Assembly: GCA_029834535.1 (NCBI GenBank)
Contig: JAQMWT010000671.1
Span: 62,001 to 126,000 of the forward strand
Reading direction: 5' to 3'
Length of the DNA: 64,000 nt
DNA from: Chrysophaeum taylorii
Taxonomy: Eukaryota > Sar > Pelagophyceae > Pelagomonadales > Pelagomonadaceae
Under the pieces are notes generated by a model. The model was not told the origin of the DNA. It did no database searches and saw only the letters and a program-made list of their open reading frames with translations. Position 1 is the stretch's first letter. Each line of letters opens with the position of its first letter. Positions 23,201 to 33,500 of this stretch are shown piece by piece. A program made the position numbers and the translations under genes.

Positions 23201-25504
23201 TGAGACGATGAGCACGTGTGGAAGGTCGAATTGACGGCCTCGAAGTACGCGCTGCCAGCGCGCACGCACCCACCCCTCAGACCCGCGTGACTTCGAAGCA
23301 TCTCCGAATCGCTGACGAACACGGAGGCATTGTCGCCCGTGAATAACGACCCGCCGGCGACCGACGCGTCGCAGTCGGCAAACGTACTGTTGCTAATCGT
23401 CGTGCGACTACCCGGGGCGTAGACGCCACCGCCGTATGTGGCCGAGCATGCCTCGATCCGAGTCCCTGTCAACGCGACAGTGCTGTTAGGCCCCGCGCGG
23501 ATCCTAGAGCAGCAGCAGGAGCGGTGAAATCACGAATATAAAAATAATTTTTTTTCGTACCCGCCGCCATACGTGGCCGAGCAATGCGATATCCGGCTGC
23601 CGCGCGTGACGAGCCCCGCATCCCCCTCGAGGTAGATCCTGTGCGTAACGACGAGTTGTGCACAACCGATGATGATGATGATGATGATGATGGAAACACT
23701 AGGATAAAGAGACGCTGCTGGCGTGAGACCCGCCTCCCTGGCTTTGAGTGCTGCAGTTGTGGACCGACGCTTGTTCTCGGAGACGGATCCAAGCTCCCAC
23801 GAAAGCGTAGATGCCTGCACCCGCCGTCGAGGCGGTGCAGCTTTCGATGACGGCGAAGTCCGTCATGGTAAGAGTCCCGTTGATCCCAACGTAGACAGCC
23901 CCGAAAGTCGAAGAAGCTCGAATGACCCTCGCCTGGTCGCGGAGGTCGATAGCGCCGTCGCTACTCGACGAGATTGCCGCTCCTACGGGGGCCTCGCAGT
24001 CAGCGAGCGTTGCATTCCCCCAGAGAAGAACGTCGCCACCATAGGTAGAGACACAGCCACCAAATAGCGGGGAGATGCAGTTGCTGATGAGAGCGTCGTC
24101 GCGCATCGTCAAATTTTCGCGCGTCCAAACGCAGCCACCCGACCCGACGAGTGTCGCGCACGAATCAACGCACGCGCTGTCGCGCAAGACGACCGTCCCG
24201 GCTGAGATACACCCGCTATTCAAGCCAGCCGTCGAGCGCGCAACACGCGCGCGATCGCGCAGCTCAACAGATGTACTATTCCCACCATACGCGGCGCCGC
24301 CGACGCCGTCGCTATCGTCGGCCGAACAGTCCACGATTTCGGAATCGTCATGCATCACGAGTCGTCCTGAACCCAAGTAGACCCCACCCGCGTACGTCCC
24401 ACTGGTAGCCTCGACGATGCGCGCCGTGTCGCGAAGCTCGACCATGGTCGCGCCCGGTGCCGCGTATATACCGCCGCCGTAGAGAGTAGCGTCGCACCCA
24501 AAAAGCGTGGCGTTGCCAGTCAGCAGAACGACCCCGAGACTCGCGATGCAACCGCCCGCCAACGCGAAACTCCCGTTCACAGTGCCGTTGGAAAAGACCA
24601 CGAAGGAACTCTTGGCGCCGTCGACGGCGCCACCAGTACTTAGCGAAATGCAGTCCTCCAATCGAGCGCCGTCCCGCGCCGACACGATCGCGCCCTCGTC
24701 AGCGTAGATGCAGCCGCCACTCCCATAGGCGCCGGCATCTAAGATGACGGCCTCCCCCTCGAGAGCGACGGACGCGTTCTTGCCGACAAACACCGCGCCT
24801 CCGTCGCCTAGCGACAGCGTCTCCGTGATGAGCGCCTCGTCGCGCACTATCAGGCGCCCGTCGTCGACGGCGACGGCGCCGCCGTTTCCATAATAAGATA
24901 CGCTCGACCTCAGCGTCGTGGTCCCGCTCAGAGTTGTCGTCCCCTGCACGTATATCGAACCCCCGTCGAAATATGAGATGGAAGTTTCCAGTAGACTATC
25001 CTCGACGACGACCGACCCGGCACCTGCGAGAATGCCGCCGTTTAGCGAGATGCAGGAAAACGCGGTCACGTCGCGGAGGTGCGCCGTTCCGTCCACCCAG
25101 ATAGCGCCGTTGCCATTCGTCGTGCAATTCCAAACGCTGACGTTCGTCATATTCAACGTCGACCCGGCGTTGGCCGCGACGCACCCGCCGTCGCCAAACA
25201 CGGCGAGGGGACTGGAGCCGACGAGGTCGATGTGTTCCACGCTGAGCGCGCCGTCAACCACGAGAAGCTGAGTGCCACCCGATACCACGGACGCGCGGCG
25301 ATCCAGAGGCCACGACGTCAGCCGAACGAATACATCGGCGGGAATATACAGCGAGGAGTTCATTAGCACTGTCGTGCTCACGCCAACCCAGCACGATCCC
25401 GAGCAATCGTACTCCTCCAGCAACACCGAAGCGGCCTCCATGATCACATCGGGCTGCGCGCCCCTGACCATCGCGATCCAAAGCCAGCACCACCACAGCA
25501 TCAT
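18183..25504 (-). CDS. Large surface protein: POMP-like GG repeats, Cys-rich module, C-terminal multi-pass domain
   Basis: I join these minus-strand exons by reading frame and GT-AG borders: 25504-23730, 23638-23561, 23503-23019, 22965-20399, 20333-20288, 20207-20048, 20001-~19804, ~19528-19474, 19424-18183. The total is roughly 2,200 aa. It starts MMLWWCWLWIAMVRG, a signal peptide. Exons 1-4 carry dozens of repeats ending GG[AGIV] with alternating S/T/N and Cys, the polymorphic-outer-membrane-protein (POMP) beta-helix pattern. A Cys-rich segment follows (WCAPCD, GEYWWKGSCHACNQ, CPSKGSGCPGG, CGACDVRYY), then a TM (VLLATIGGLVVLCVCCAIA). The last exons encode a multi-pass domain with YRANCYWWECLELVRRLFLT. 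The architecture is known in algal and oomycete proteins of unknown function; adhesion, sensing or channel activity is speculation. Borders between 19804 and 19528 are uncertain, and that 275-bp gap could hide another exon. Confidence 0.85.
20236..20262. repeat. GACA microsatellite inside an intron of the POMP-repeat gene
   Basis: A CAGA/GACA run occupies the middle of the 80-bp intron 20287-20208. On the transcribed strand it is pyrimidine-rich (TGTC) and is followed by a T-run and CAG, a good 3' splice site. Confidence 0.85.
22981..23011. repeat. GGGA microsatellite inside intron 3 of the POMP-repeat gene
   Basis: A GGAG/GGGA run fills most of the 53-bp intron between the exons ending at 23019 and starting at 22965. 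Confidence 0.85.
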
Positions 25505-26701
25505 GAGAATTCCGCCTTGGTGCGTCTTTTGACAGCTAATAAGGTGCGAAAGTGACGAGTCGTTGGGTTATGTCAAGGTCAACTGCAAAGAGCGGTGGGG
25601 GGGGGGGGGTGCGACGTGCGACCAGGGCTTTGGATATGCGACTAAACTATCATATTATCTTTATCTCTTTCTCGTTCAACGAATGGTTATCATCATCCGC
25701 CCTCCCAAAACTCGTGCAAAATGTGTGTCTTTAAAGGTCGACTGCTAAGAGTGTGGTGCATGAAGGATGTGGGTGGTTTTGTGTGTCTGTCTGTATACAG
25801 GTTGCATCTGGCGCTCCAGAAACGGGCAGGTGTATTGAGACTTCCCTTCGTCGCATGTACCACGTCACAAGATGTCTTACATACATAATTACACGTGTTT
25901 GTTCGGATTTTTTGAAGTCGACCGCCCGATCTGCAAGGTTCAGTTGGGAGTATGTCAGAAAACTTCAACAAGCCGAAGTTGAACTTTTTGCGACGGCGAG
26001 CTATTCGTCGTCCTGTATTGCACGTCGATGTCGCCGCCTGGCGCGGTTCACTTACGGCGCCGACGAAAACGCGCGGTAGTCTGGTCGAGCCCAAACGACC
26101 CGTCGGTGTCCGAAAAGACTTTGATCAACAACTACGCTGTCGGGTACTCGAGTTGCACCGTCGCCCGCACGATCGACAACTCGGGCGACATGGACGCGCT
26201 CATCGACATGACGCTCGGCGAGGTCGCGAAAAGGGGCTTCGACTGCGAATAAAGCGGTGGCGGAGATCGCGACCTCAACGCATGCCAAGATTCGTCGTCT
26301 GTTGAGGTGATGGCGTACGGGTCCAAGTTGAATTAAAACCACCCACTATTGCTTTTGCTTGTCGTTTGAACGGACCACTGCGAACCCGAGCGCTTGTGCT
26401 TCAACGCCGCGTGCACGCCTTGAACCCACCGGCCCGCTGTGAAGACGAAGAGGAAGACGACGGCCTTGCGAGACGGACGACGGTACCGAACTCGCAAATT
26501 TTATGCGATGGATGACGACGAGACGACTCCCCCGGACGTCCCGCGAACGTGCCTCGCCAGTCGAAAGTCGACTCAAGCGACGCCGCATCGACTGCCATGG
26601 GCCCGGGATGTGCAAACCGATTCTCTTAAGCCAATCTCCCCTCTTTGGCATGTGACGAACCCAACCCTGGCACGGGCTGTATTATGTAAGCCCCCGACGA
26701 A
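25505..26701. other. Upstream and repeat-bearing region without a clear gene
   Basis: Holds a G-run (~25596-25609) and one copy of a dispersed module (~25733-25800: 'gtcgactgctaagag', then G/T-rich sequence with 'catgaaggatgtgggtgg') that recurs at 26763, 36298 and 62717. ORFs at 25950-26260 and 26400-26680 are short, overlap in several frames and have no motif I recognise. Confidence 0.5.
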
Positions 26702-27790
26702 TCCTCACTACTAATCGACAGATGTTTGTCTGTCTGTTTGTCTGTTTGTCTGTTTGTCTTTGAATGTCGACTGCTAAGAGGGGGGTGTGTGTGGGGAGCA
26801 TGTGGGTGGGTTTGTTGGGCATTGTCTATTTGTCCCACGATTTAGGGTAAGGATCAGGTAGGCCCGCGAACCAGGCATTGATCCTCCAAGCCGTCTACGG
26901 CGACCTCGCAGACTATTTCCACGACCCGCGGCGGCTCTTTCAGCGCGCCATTCTCACGCCCCGTCGAAACGATGTTGTCGATGCTGACAACGCGCGCATG
27001 ACCGCGGCCTTTTTTTCCCGGAGACGAGGCGTCGGAGTTCTTTTCGGCCGACTAGGTTGGGTCGGAATACGACGCCTCGCTCTTCACAGTCGAGTTTTCA
27101 AGTCCCTGACAACCAACGGCATGCTGACTTTGATCTCGAGCTTAAAGTCTTCGCAACCTCGACCCGTCGTACGGCCACTGCAACGGCACCCGATACATCA
27201 TCGATAGTGTCGTGTCACCGAGGCTCCTCCAACCTGTATCCCTCAAGCCCACCGACGCCAAATGATCAACAAGAGCCAGAGGCAGACGCCCCGCGAGGTC
27301 GGCGTCCTCTTGCCCAAGCCCGTCTTCTGCCACGTCCAGCTCTACGTGGCTCTCTGTCGATCGGCAACCCCGAGGATATGCTCTTCTGAGTCGACGACTC
27401 CACCCTACCCCACACGTGCTGCGCAATACCGATAAGCCCCCTCCCGGCGTCTACACGCGCACTGTAGGTGAACTTACTGGGACCAGTTGAACTTGCTGGG
27501 GTTTGAGATTGGGACTAGGTGAACTGAGTGACCAGGTGAACTCACTGGGACCAGGTGAACATACTGGGGTTTTTAGAGTAAAGGGTTTTTAGAGTAAACT
27601 CAAAGGTTGGCAGCGCGTGCGGATCAAAGCAGCTTAGATTGGCGGAGGCGAGAGCGACGAGCTCAAAGGAGTTGGTGTGAGCTAGGTGAACTTACTGACC
27701 AGGTGAACTTATATGAAACTTACTGGGACCAGACCTGAACTTACTAGGGTTAGAGATTGGGAGTAGGTGAACTTACTGGCCTGCACTTGT
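26702..27790 (+). mobile_element. Helitron-derived element, copy 1 (helicase C-terminal remnant)
   Basis: It begins A|TCCTCACTACTAATCGACAG, a TC start preceded by A as at Helitron 5' ends, followed by a TGTT/TGTC-rich run. About 26940-27000 encodes FQRAILTPRRNDVVDADNAR, matching the PIF1-like Helitron helicase. ~27165-27235 gives NLDPSYGHCNGTRYIIDS in another frame, and ~27260-27370 gives INKSQGQTPREVGVLLPKPV-like sequence, the last helicase motifs. An in-frame TAG interrupts at ~27054, and about 60 residues normally found between NGTR and INKSQGQ are missing. The 3' part is a 'gtgaacttactgg' minisatellite ending 'ggcctgcacttgt'. This copy also carries the 'cgactgctaagaggggg' module between the TGTC run and the helicase part. 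A canonical CTRR 3' end was not recognised. Confidence 0.8.
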
Positions 27791-29640
27791 TAACTTATAA
27801 TAAGGGCCTGAAAATCAAAGTTGACCAAATCGAAGTAAAGCAAATACTGCAACTTTGATGATTTGGCGCTTGTAGTGAACAGCGCTCAAGACGGAATTGC
27901 TCAAATTTTAGCGGGTCTCCTTACATTACGGAGGCTCAAGATAAGCGCAAGTCCGACCGCGTGAGTCTTTGACGCACGACTCTCAATTATTAAAGGCCGT
28001 TGAATCCTCGGTCGGGTATGCGGGTGCTTTCACGCCTCGACGCCCCGCCTCGACGGTGATTGAGAGTCATTCGACTCCGAGTGCGCTCCATTCGATGACT
28101 CTGATGACGTCAGCAACCACGTATACCACGTAAGTGCAACCAATAAGCGTGTTTCAGCGCGTAGCAGTAACACGGTGACCGCGACTAGCGGCCAGGATTT
28201 GGCGCCGCGAAGGCGTCCTACGAATACACAGATTGAAAGCGACAAGCGTGCTGAGGAGAAACGGCCGGCCGAAGAAGTGGCGGATGCCGCCGAAAGTGAC
28301 AGTTACCGTTATTAGATCCGAAGAAACGACCCCAAAGCGCACTCGACGGACTCTCGTCGTCGCGGCGCCGTCTCGGCGGCGATGATCGAGAGCGTGATAT
28401 TCTCGACGACGAGAAGATGCCGGACGCAGAGCCCTCCGGGCCTGCTCCTGGTGTGCTTCTGGACTGACATCGAGCGGCGCGGGGGTGTGAGCGACGTACG
28501 CGACCTTGGCTCATTCAACACGCGTAAATACTCGGACATCGCGTTTCTTAACGAGGGGACTCGATCGTGAAGGTGTCGTCCCGGGCGAGTTCTCGCGCGG
28601 AGGGACGATCGCGCGTGTCGGAGGCAACGCTGCTCGCCGCGTCTGGGAATTATCACTTGTCCTACGGGCGTCGCTCCGAGCCCACCTTCGAGATCGCGAA
28701 GACAGCTCTGCTTTCCGCGAGTTAGCTCGTCTCTGCCGCTCGTCCGAAACCAAGTTGTTGAGCAACAAGCGCCTGAAGCTTTTATCAATGACGAAGTACT
28801 CAATCTGGCGCTCAACGTCGACCCCGCCGACGCGAGCGTAGTTCCTTCACCCACGCCTGTTTCTCTAGGGTCGCTGTCCCAGCACTCGCGCCGCGCGCCC
28901 GACCTCCAGCTTATCCGCGCGGCCCCTGTCGACACTTGCCGGCTCAGGCAGGATGCGCGACCGCCGCCCCAACGTCTCGACCAGGCAAGCGCCACCACCA
29001 AGAAGGATCCTCGTTATCGCCGTTGTGGTCGCTTTAAACCACAGAGCGACCTGATCGCCGCTGGCAAGCATATGGAAAATGCGTCTTAAGAATTTCGGTC
29101 GCCTACTGTCGAGTGAGCCCATCTCAATATGAGCCATTTAACCCGAAGCCTAAGTCGTCCGTCGATTACGATCTGTGAGGGCGCTGGTGATCGAGATCCG
29201 GGCTCGATCTGTCGGCCTTTTAAGACGGGAAATTCATTCTTCTTTCCCTCAAAACGCTCTAGAGCTCGCGCTAAAAAAAGAGAGCCATCTTATCGTATCG
29301 ACGGCGGGTAGAGATGCACTTTGAGAGTCGGTGGCCGATTGGTGTCGGCCTTTCATAGCCTCGAGAGAATGGGAGCACAACACGCCCGGCGACTTGCAAG
29401 CTCCATAGGAACACATACGCGGTTTGTGAGGATGGGCGGTGGAGCAAAAGCAATCCGCCGCGCATGCTCCCAGAAATATCCTCTTAGAGACATCATTCCG
29501 CAAGCGAAAGACCGCCTTCACGGAGGGGCATGGTATTCTCTTAAGACTCTACAATTCACAGTACGCATCACGCATTTTTCGCTGTAGTGGGAGCAAAGAA
29601 AAAACGCCGTTAAGAGAAATTCTTGTCGTATCGTTCTATG
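27791..29640. other. No recognisable gene
   Basis: 1.85 kb with only short, overlapping, motif-free ORFs on both strands (for example 28312-29001 minus). Nothing else is seen. Confidence 0.45.
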
Positions 29641-30022
29641 TCGAGAGTAAGACTCTCGCGCAATCAAAAGGTGTAAGTCTCGACCACCAAGTCCACACCC
29701 CTCCCCCTGGCTTAGCGTTCTGCGCCTCCCTTGTGCCTCTCCCACACCACCATGCGCTCCTTTTGCTGTCCCCTCCATTCTTCGCCTCTCTTGCGCATCA
29801 TCCCATCATGCGCACTTTTTGTTGATCTCACCATACTTCTCGCTGCGTTGTTGCCGCCTCTTCCAGCCTTTTTCCGTCTGCTTTGGCATTTTTCTTCTTG
29901 CTTTCTCCATCGCCGTCCTCTGCGGTCGTCTTTGGTCTTCTCTCCTATTTCTCTTCCTTTGAGCGATCATCCATTCTGTCTCGGTGAGCCTTGGAGTTGC
30001 TAACCACTATAATAATAATAAG
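29640..30022 (+). mobile_element. LINE 3'-end fragment with ATA tail
   Basis: A pyrimidine-rich stretch of about 350 bp ends 'atcattctgt...gagttgctaaccactataataataataa'. It resembles the 3' UTR and tail junction of the LINE at 12-15.65 kb (which ends 'atccattctgg...gagttgaaaaccataataat'). I read it as a heavily 5'-truncated second copy of the same or a sister family. No coding part is left. Confidence 0.6.
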
Positions 30023-30566
30023 TATCGGTCCCCTGGCACCAGCATGTGCTGGGAATTCCGTCGTGACTAAGTTCCCCGGCGTTGCCAGGTAGCAACGGCC
30101 AGCAACAACACTGCGCCTCATGTCTAGTGGCCGGAAGTACGTACTGAACTCTCCAATGTGCCGGATGTACTTATTGAGAGTTCTATATTCTCAGACTGCT
30201 TGTCGGAAAGGGAAGTCCTGCTTAAAGAAAAACGGATTGAGAGTCAAAAGGACGGCGAAGCGAAGCCACGCGCAAATAGCAAGTACCAATGGCGACGACG
30301 GCGAAGCTTCTATCTTGAGCACGCCGACAAGCTGGGACCAAAAAAAGGTGCGGCAAATCATACATATTGTAGCGTAGTACACGATCAAGAAGGAGAACTA
30401 GACGAACAAAAATTTTGCAAGACTTGGATGGTACGACTGAGACATAACAACGTTAAGGCACAGAAGAAACAACATCTGCAGAATGAAATTCGGAGAAGCA
30501 GCGTCCAAGTTGCAGTCGGCGTATTAAAAACATTTTCGAGCATCATGTGGGTATCCGCGAGTCTCT
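30023..30566. other. Intergenic, downstream of the five-domain CA gene
   Basis: A forward open frame of ~150 codons runs from about 30126 into the CA gene's 3' end. It looks protein-like (hydrophilic, Lys/Arg/Glu-rich) but has no ATG near its beginning, and its last third is antisense to the CA gene. Treated as unproven. Confidence 0.35.
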
Positions 30567-33500
30567 CTAGGCGCTTAAGCGCAAAAGATCCCCATCGGTA
30601 TTTTCTTGGTCGTCGTCCTGACCCTTCTGCTTAACAACTTGAAAGGAGCTTGCTGACTCTGGGCGCTTGGTGGAGAGTCTTTTCCGGTAGCAAGTGAACA
30701 ACGCGAGCATAATGCACATCGTCCCAAAGAAGACAACGAGGACGGAAACGATAATTGCAGTCCTATATTTACTCTTGCTGACAGTTTTGTTGTTCTTGGA
30801 AGAGCCACGAGTTGACTCCCTGACCAACTCGACTTCCACACAAACAGACTCCGAGCATTCGAGCCCATCGCCGCACAGGTCGGCGCCTTCCACGCACGTC
30901 TCGCTAGCGCTTAGCACAACCGCCGAGTCTAGCAGGTTGCGGTCATTCATCGGTTGCACGGGGCGGTACTGCGCGCAAGAGGCTGGTGGGTTAATGGGCT
31001 ACAAAGCACGAGACTCACGTTCGACGGGTTGGGGAAAATGTTCTGGAAGTAATCATACTGTGACTGTGACATGGGCGAGACCGTCTTCATTACGTGCCAC
31101 TCGACGATCTCAGAGCAGGGAGGCGTGGTCAACGAGCCCTTGTATCGCCAGAACTCCCCTGAGAGAATGTCGGCGAAAAAGTTGAGGTCGACGTCCTCGT
31201 CGATCGCCACGCCGGCACTCTCCGTCTCGGTGGTCGGCGCCTCCTCCCACTTGATGGTCTCCAGAAATGAGTTGTCTTCGTCGCCGGTCACGTTGAAGAA
31301 AATGCCAAGAACCAAGAGGCTGTCGATGCCGCCTTCGTCGTCGTAAGCGGCGTGCACAATGTGCATCTCGCCATCCTGGGAGGCCATGACAAGCGATCAT
31401 AGCACAAACTCACGTGATATTCGCCATCGACAGTGTGCTCTGAAAGCAGGTGGAAGTGAAACTGGAGTGCTATGTAGTCGCGGCTGTTGTGGACGACCTT
31501 GCCCGCAGCGCTCGACAGCACGACCTCGAGGTTATGGCCCGTGTTGATAATCTCACGGCCAGAGTCAGGTGAGTACGAGAAGGCGATTAGGGTCTTGCCA
31601 GCCAAGGGCGTGAATGCGGATGCGGTGACGAGGTCGACGGGTGACTGGTAGCTCCCGTCGCAATCGTCCCACTCGCCGGTTGGGCACGAGCCCCAGTCCG
31701 CAGGTGCGAGGCAGTCATCACACGTCTCGCCAAGAGGGTCGAGGCCCTCCTCGTATCCATAATGACACTCTACCGTCGCGGTTGCGCAGACATTGTCGAC
31801 ACAGTCAAGGGAATCATCGACGTCGCCGCAGAGGTCGGCACCAACGACACACGCCTCACCGACACCGAGCACAACAGCTGAGTCGAGCAGGTTGCGGCCG
31901 TTCATCGGTTGCACGGGGCGGTACTGCGCACGACAAACAGCGAGATAAACGGGGTGCAAAGCACGAGACTCACGTTCGAGGGGTTGGGAAAAATGCTCTG
32001 GAAGTAGTCGTACTGGGACTGCGACATAGGCGAGACTGTCTTCATCACATGCCACTCGACGATCTCCGAGCACGCCGGCGTGGTCAACGAGCCCTTGTAC
32101 CGCCAGAACTCGCCCGACAAGATGTCGGCGAAAAAGTTGAGGTCGACGTCCTCGTCGATCGCCACGCCGGCGCCATCGGTCTCGGTTGTCGGCGCCTCCT
32201 CCCACTTGATGGTCTCCAGGAACGCATTGTCCTCATCCCCGGTCACGTTGAAGAAGATGCCGACGACCAAGAGGCTGTCGATACTGCCTTCGTCGTCGTA
32301 AGCGGCATGCACGATGTGCATCTCGCCATCCTGAGAACCGATGACAAGCGATCCTGTCAAAGACTCACATGGTATTCGCCATCAACAGTATGCTCGGACA
32401 GAAGGTGGAAGTGAAACTGGAGCGCAACATAGTCGCGGCCCTTGTGCACAACCTTGCCGGCGGCGCTCGTAAGCACGACCTCGAGGTTGTGACCCGTGTT
32501 GATGATTTCGAGACCAGAGTCCGGCGCGTATGAGTGTGCGATCTGGGTCTTGCCGGCAGCCGGCGTGTAGGCATCGGCGGTAACGAGGTCGATGGGCGAC
32601 TGGTACATGCCGTTGCAGTCGTCCCACTCGCCGGTTGGGCACGAGCCCCAGTCCGCAGGCGCGAGGCAGTCGTCGCACGTCTCGCCGAGCGGGTCGAGGC
32701 CCTCCTCGTAGCCATAGTGACATTCGACCGTCGCACAGACGTTGTCGGTACATTCAAGGGTATTATTGTCGTTGCCGCACAAGTCGGCGCCAACGACGCA
32801 CGCCTCGTCTAATCCTAGTACAACAGCCGAGTCGAGCAGGTTGCGGCCGTTCATCGGTTGCACGGGGCGGTACTGCGCACGACAAACAGCGAGATAAACG
32901 GGGTGCAAAGCACGAGACTCACGTTCGAGGGGTTGGGAAAAATGCTCTGGAAGTAGTCGTACTGGGACTGCGACATAGGCGAGACTGTCTTCATCACATG
33001 CCACTCGACGATCTCCGAGCACGCCGGCGTGGTCAACGAGCCCTTGTACCGCCAGAACTCGCCCGACAAGATGTCGGCGAAAAAGTTGAGGTCGACGTCC
33101 TCGTCGATCGCCACGCCGGCGCCATCGGTCTCGGTTGTCGGCGCCTCCTCCCACTTGATGGTCTCCAGGAACGCATTGTCCTCATCCCCGGTCACGTTGA
33201 AGAAGATGCCGACGACCAAGAGGCTGTCGATACTGCCTTCGTCGTCGTAAGCGGCATGCACGATGTGCATCTCGCCATCCTGAGAACCGATGACAAGCGA
33301 TCCTGTCAAAGACTCACATGGTATTCGCCATCAACAGTATGCTCGGACAGAAGATGGAAGTGAAACTGGAGCGCAACATAGTCGCGGCCCTTGTGCACAA
33401 CCTTGCCGGCGGCGCTCGTAAGCACGACCTCGAGGTTGTGACCCGTGTTGATGATTTCGAGACCAGAGTCCGGCGCGTATGAGTGTGCGATCTGGGTCTT

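Noticed and set aside
18183-25504. Bacterial (chlamydial) origin suggested by POMP-like repeats
   Set aside because: The gene has many short GT-AG introns and a eukaryote-type C-terminal membrane domain; no sign of recent transfer.
26878-27389. Short plus-strand ORFs at the Helitron copies as separate small genes (also at 53.7, 54.6 and 63.1 kb)
   Set aside because: They are frame-shifted slices of one decayed helicase, repeated with the element.
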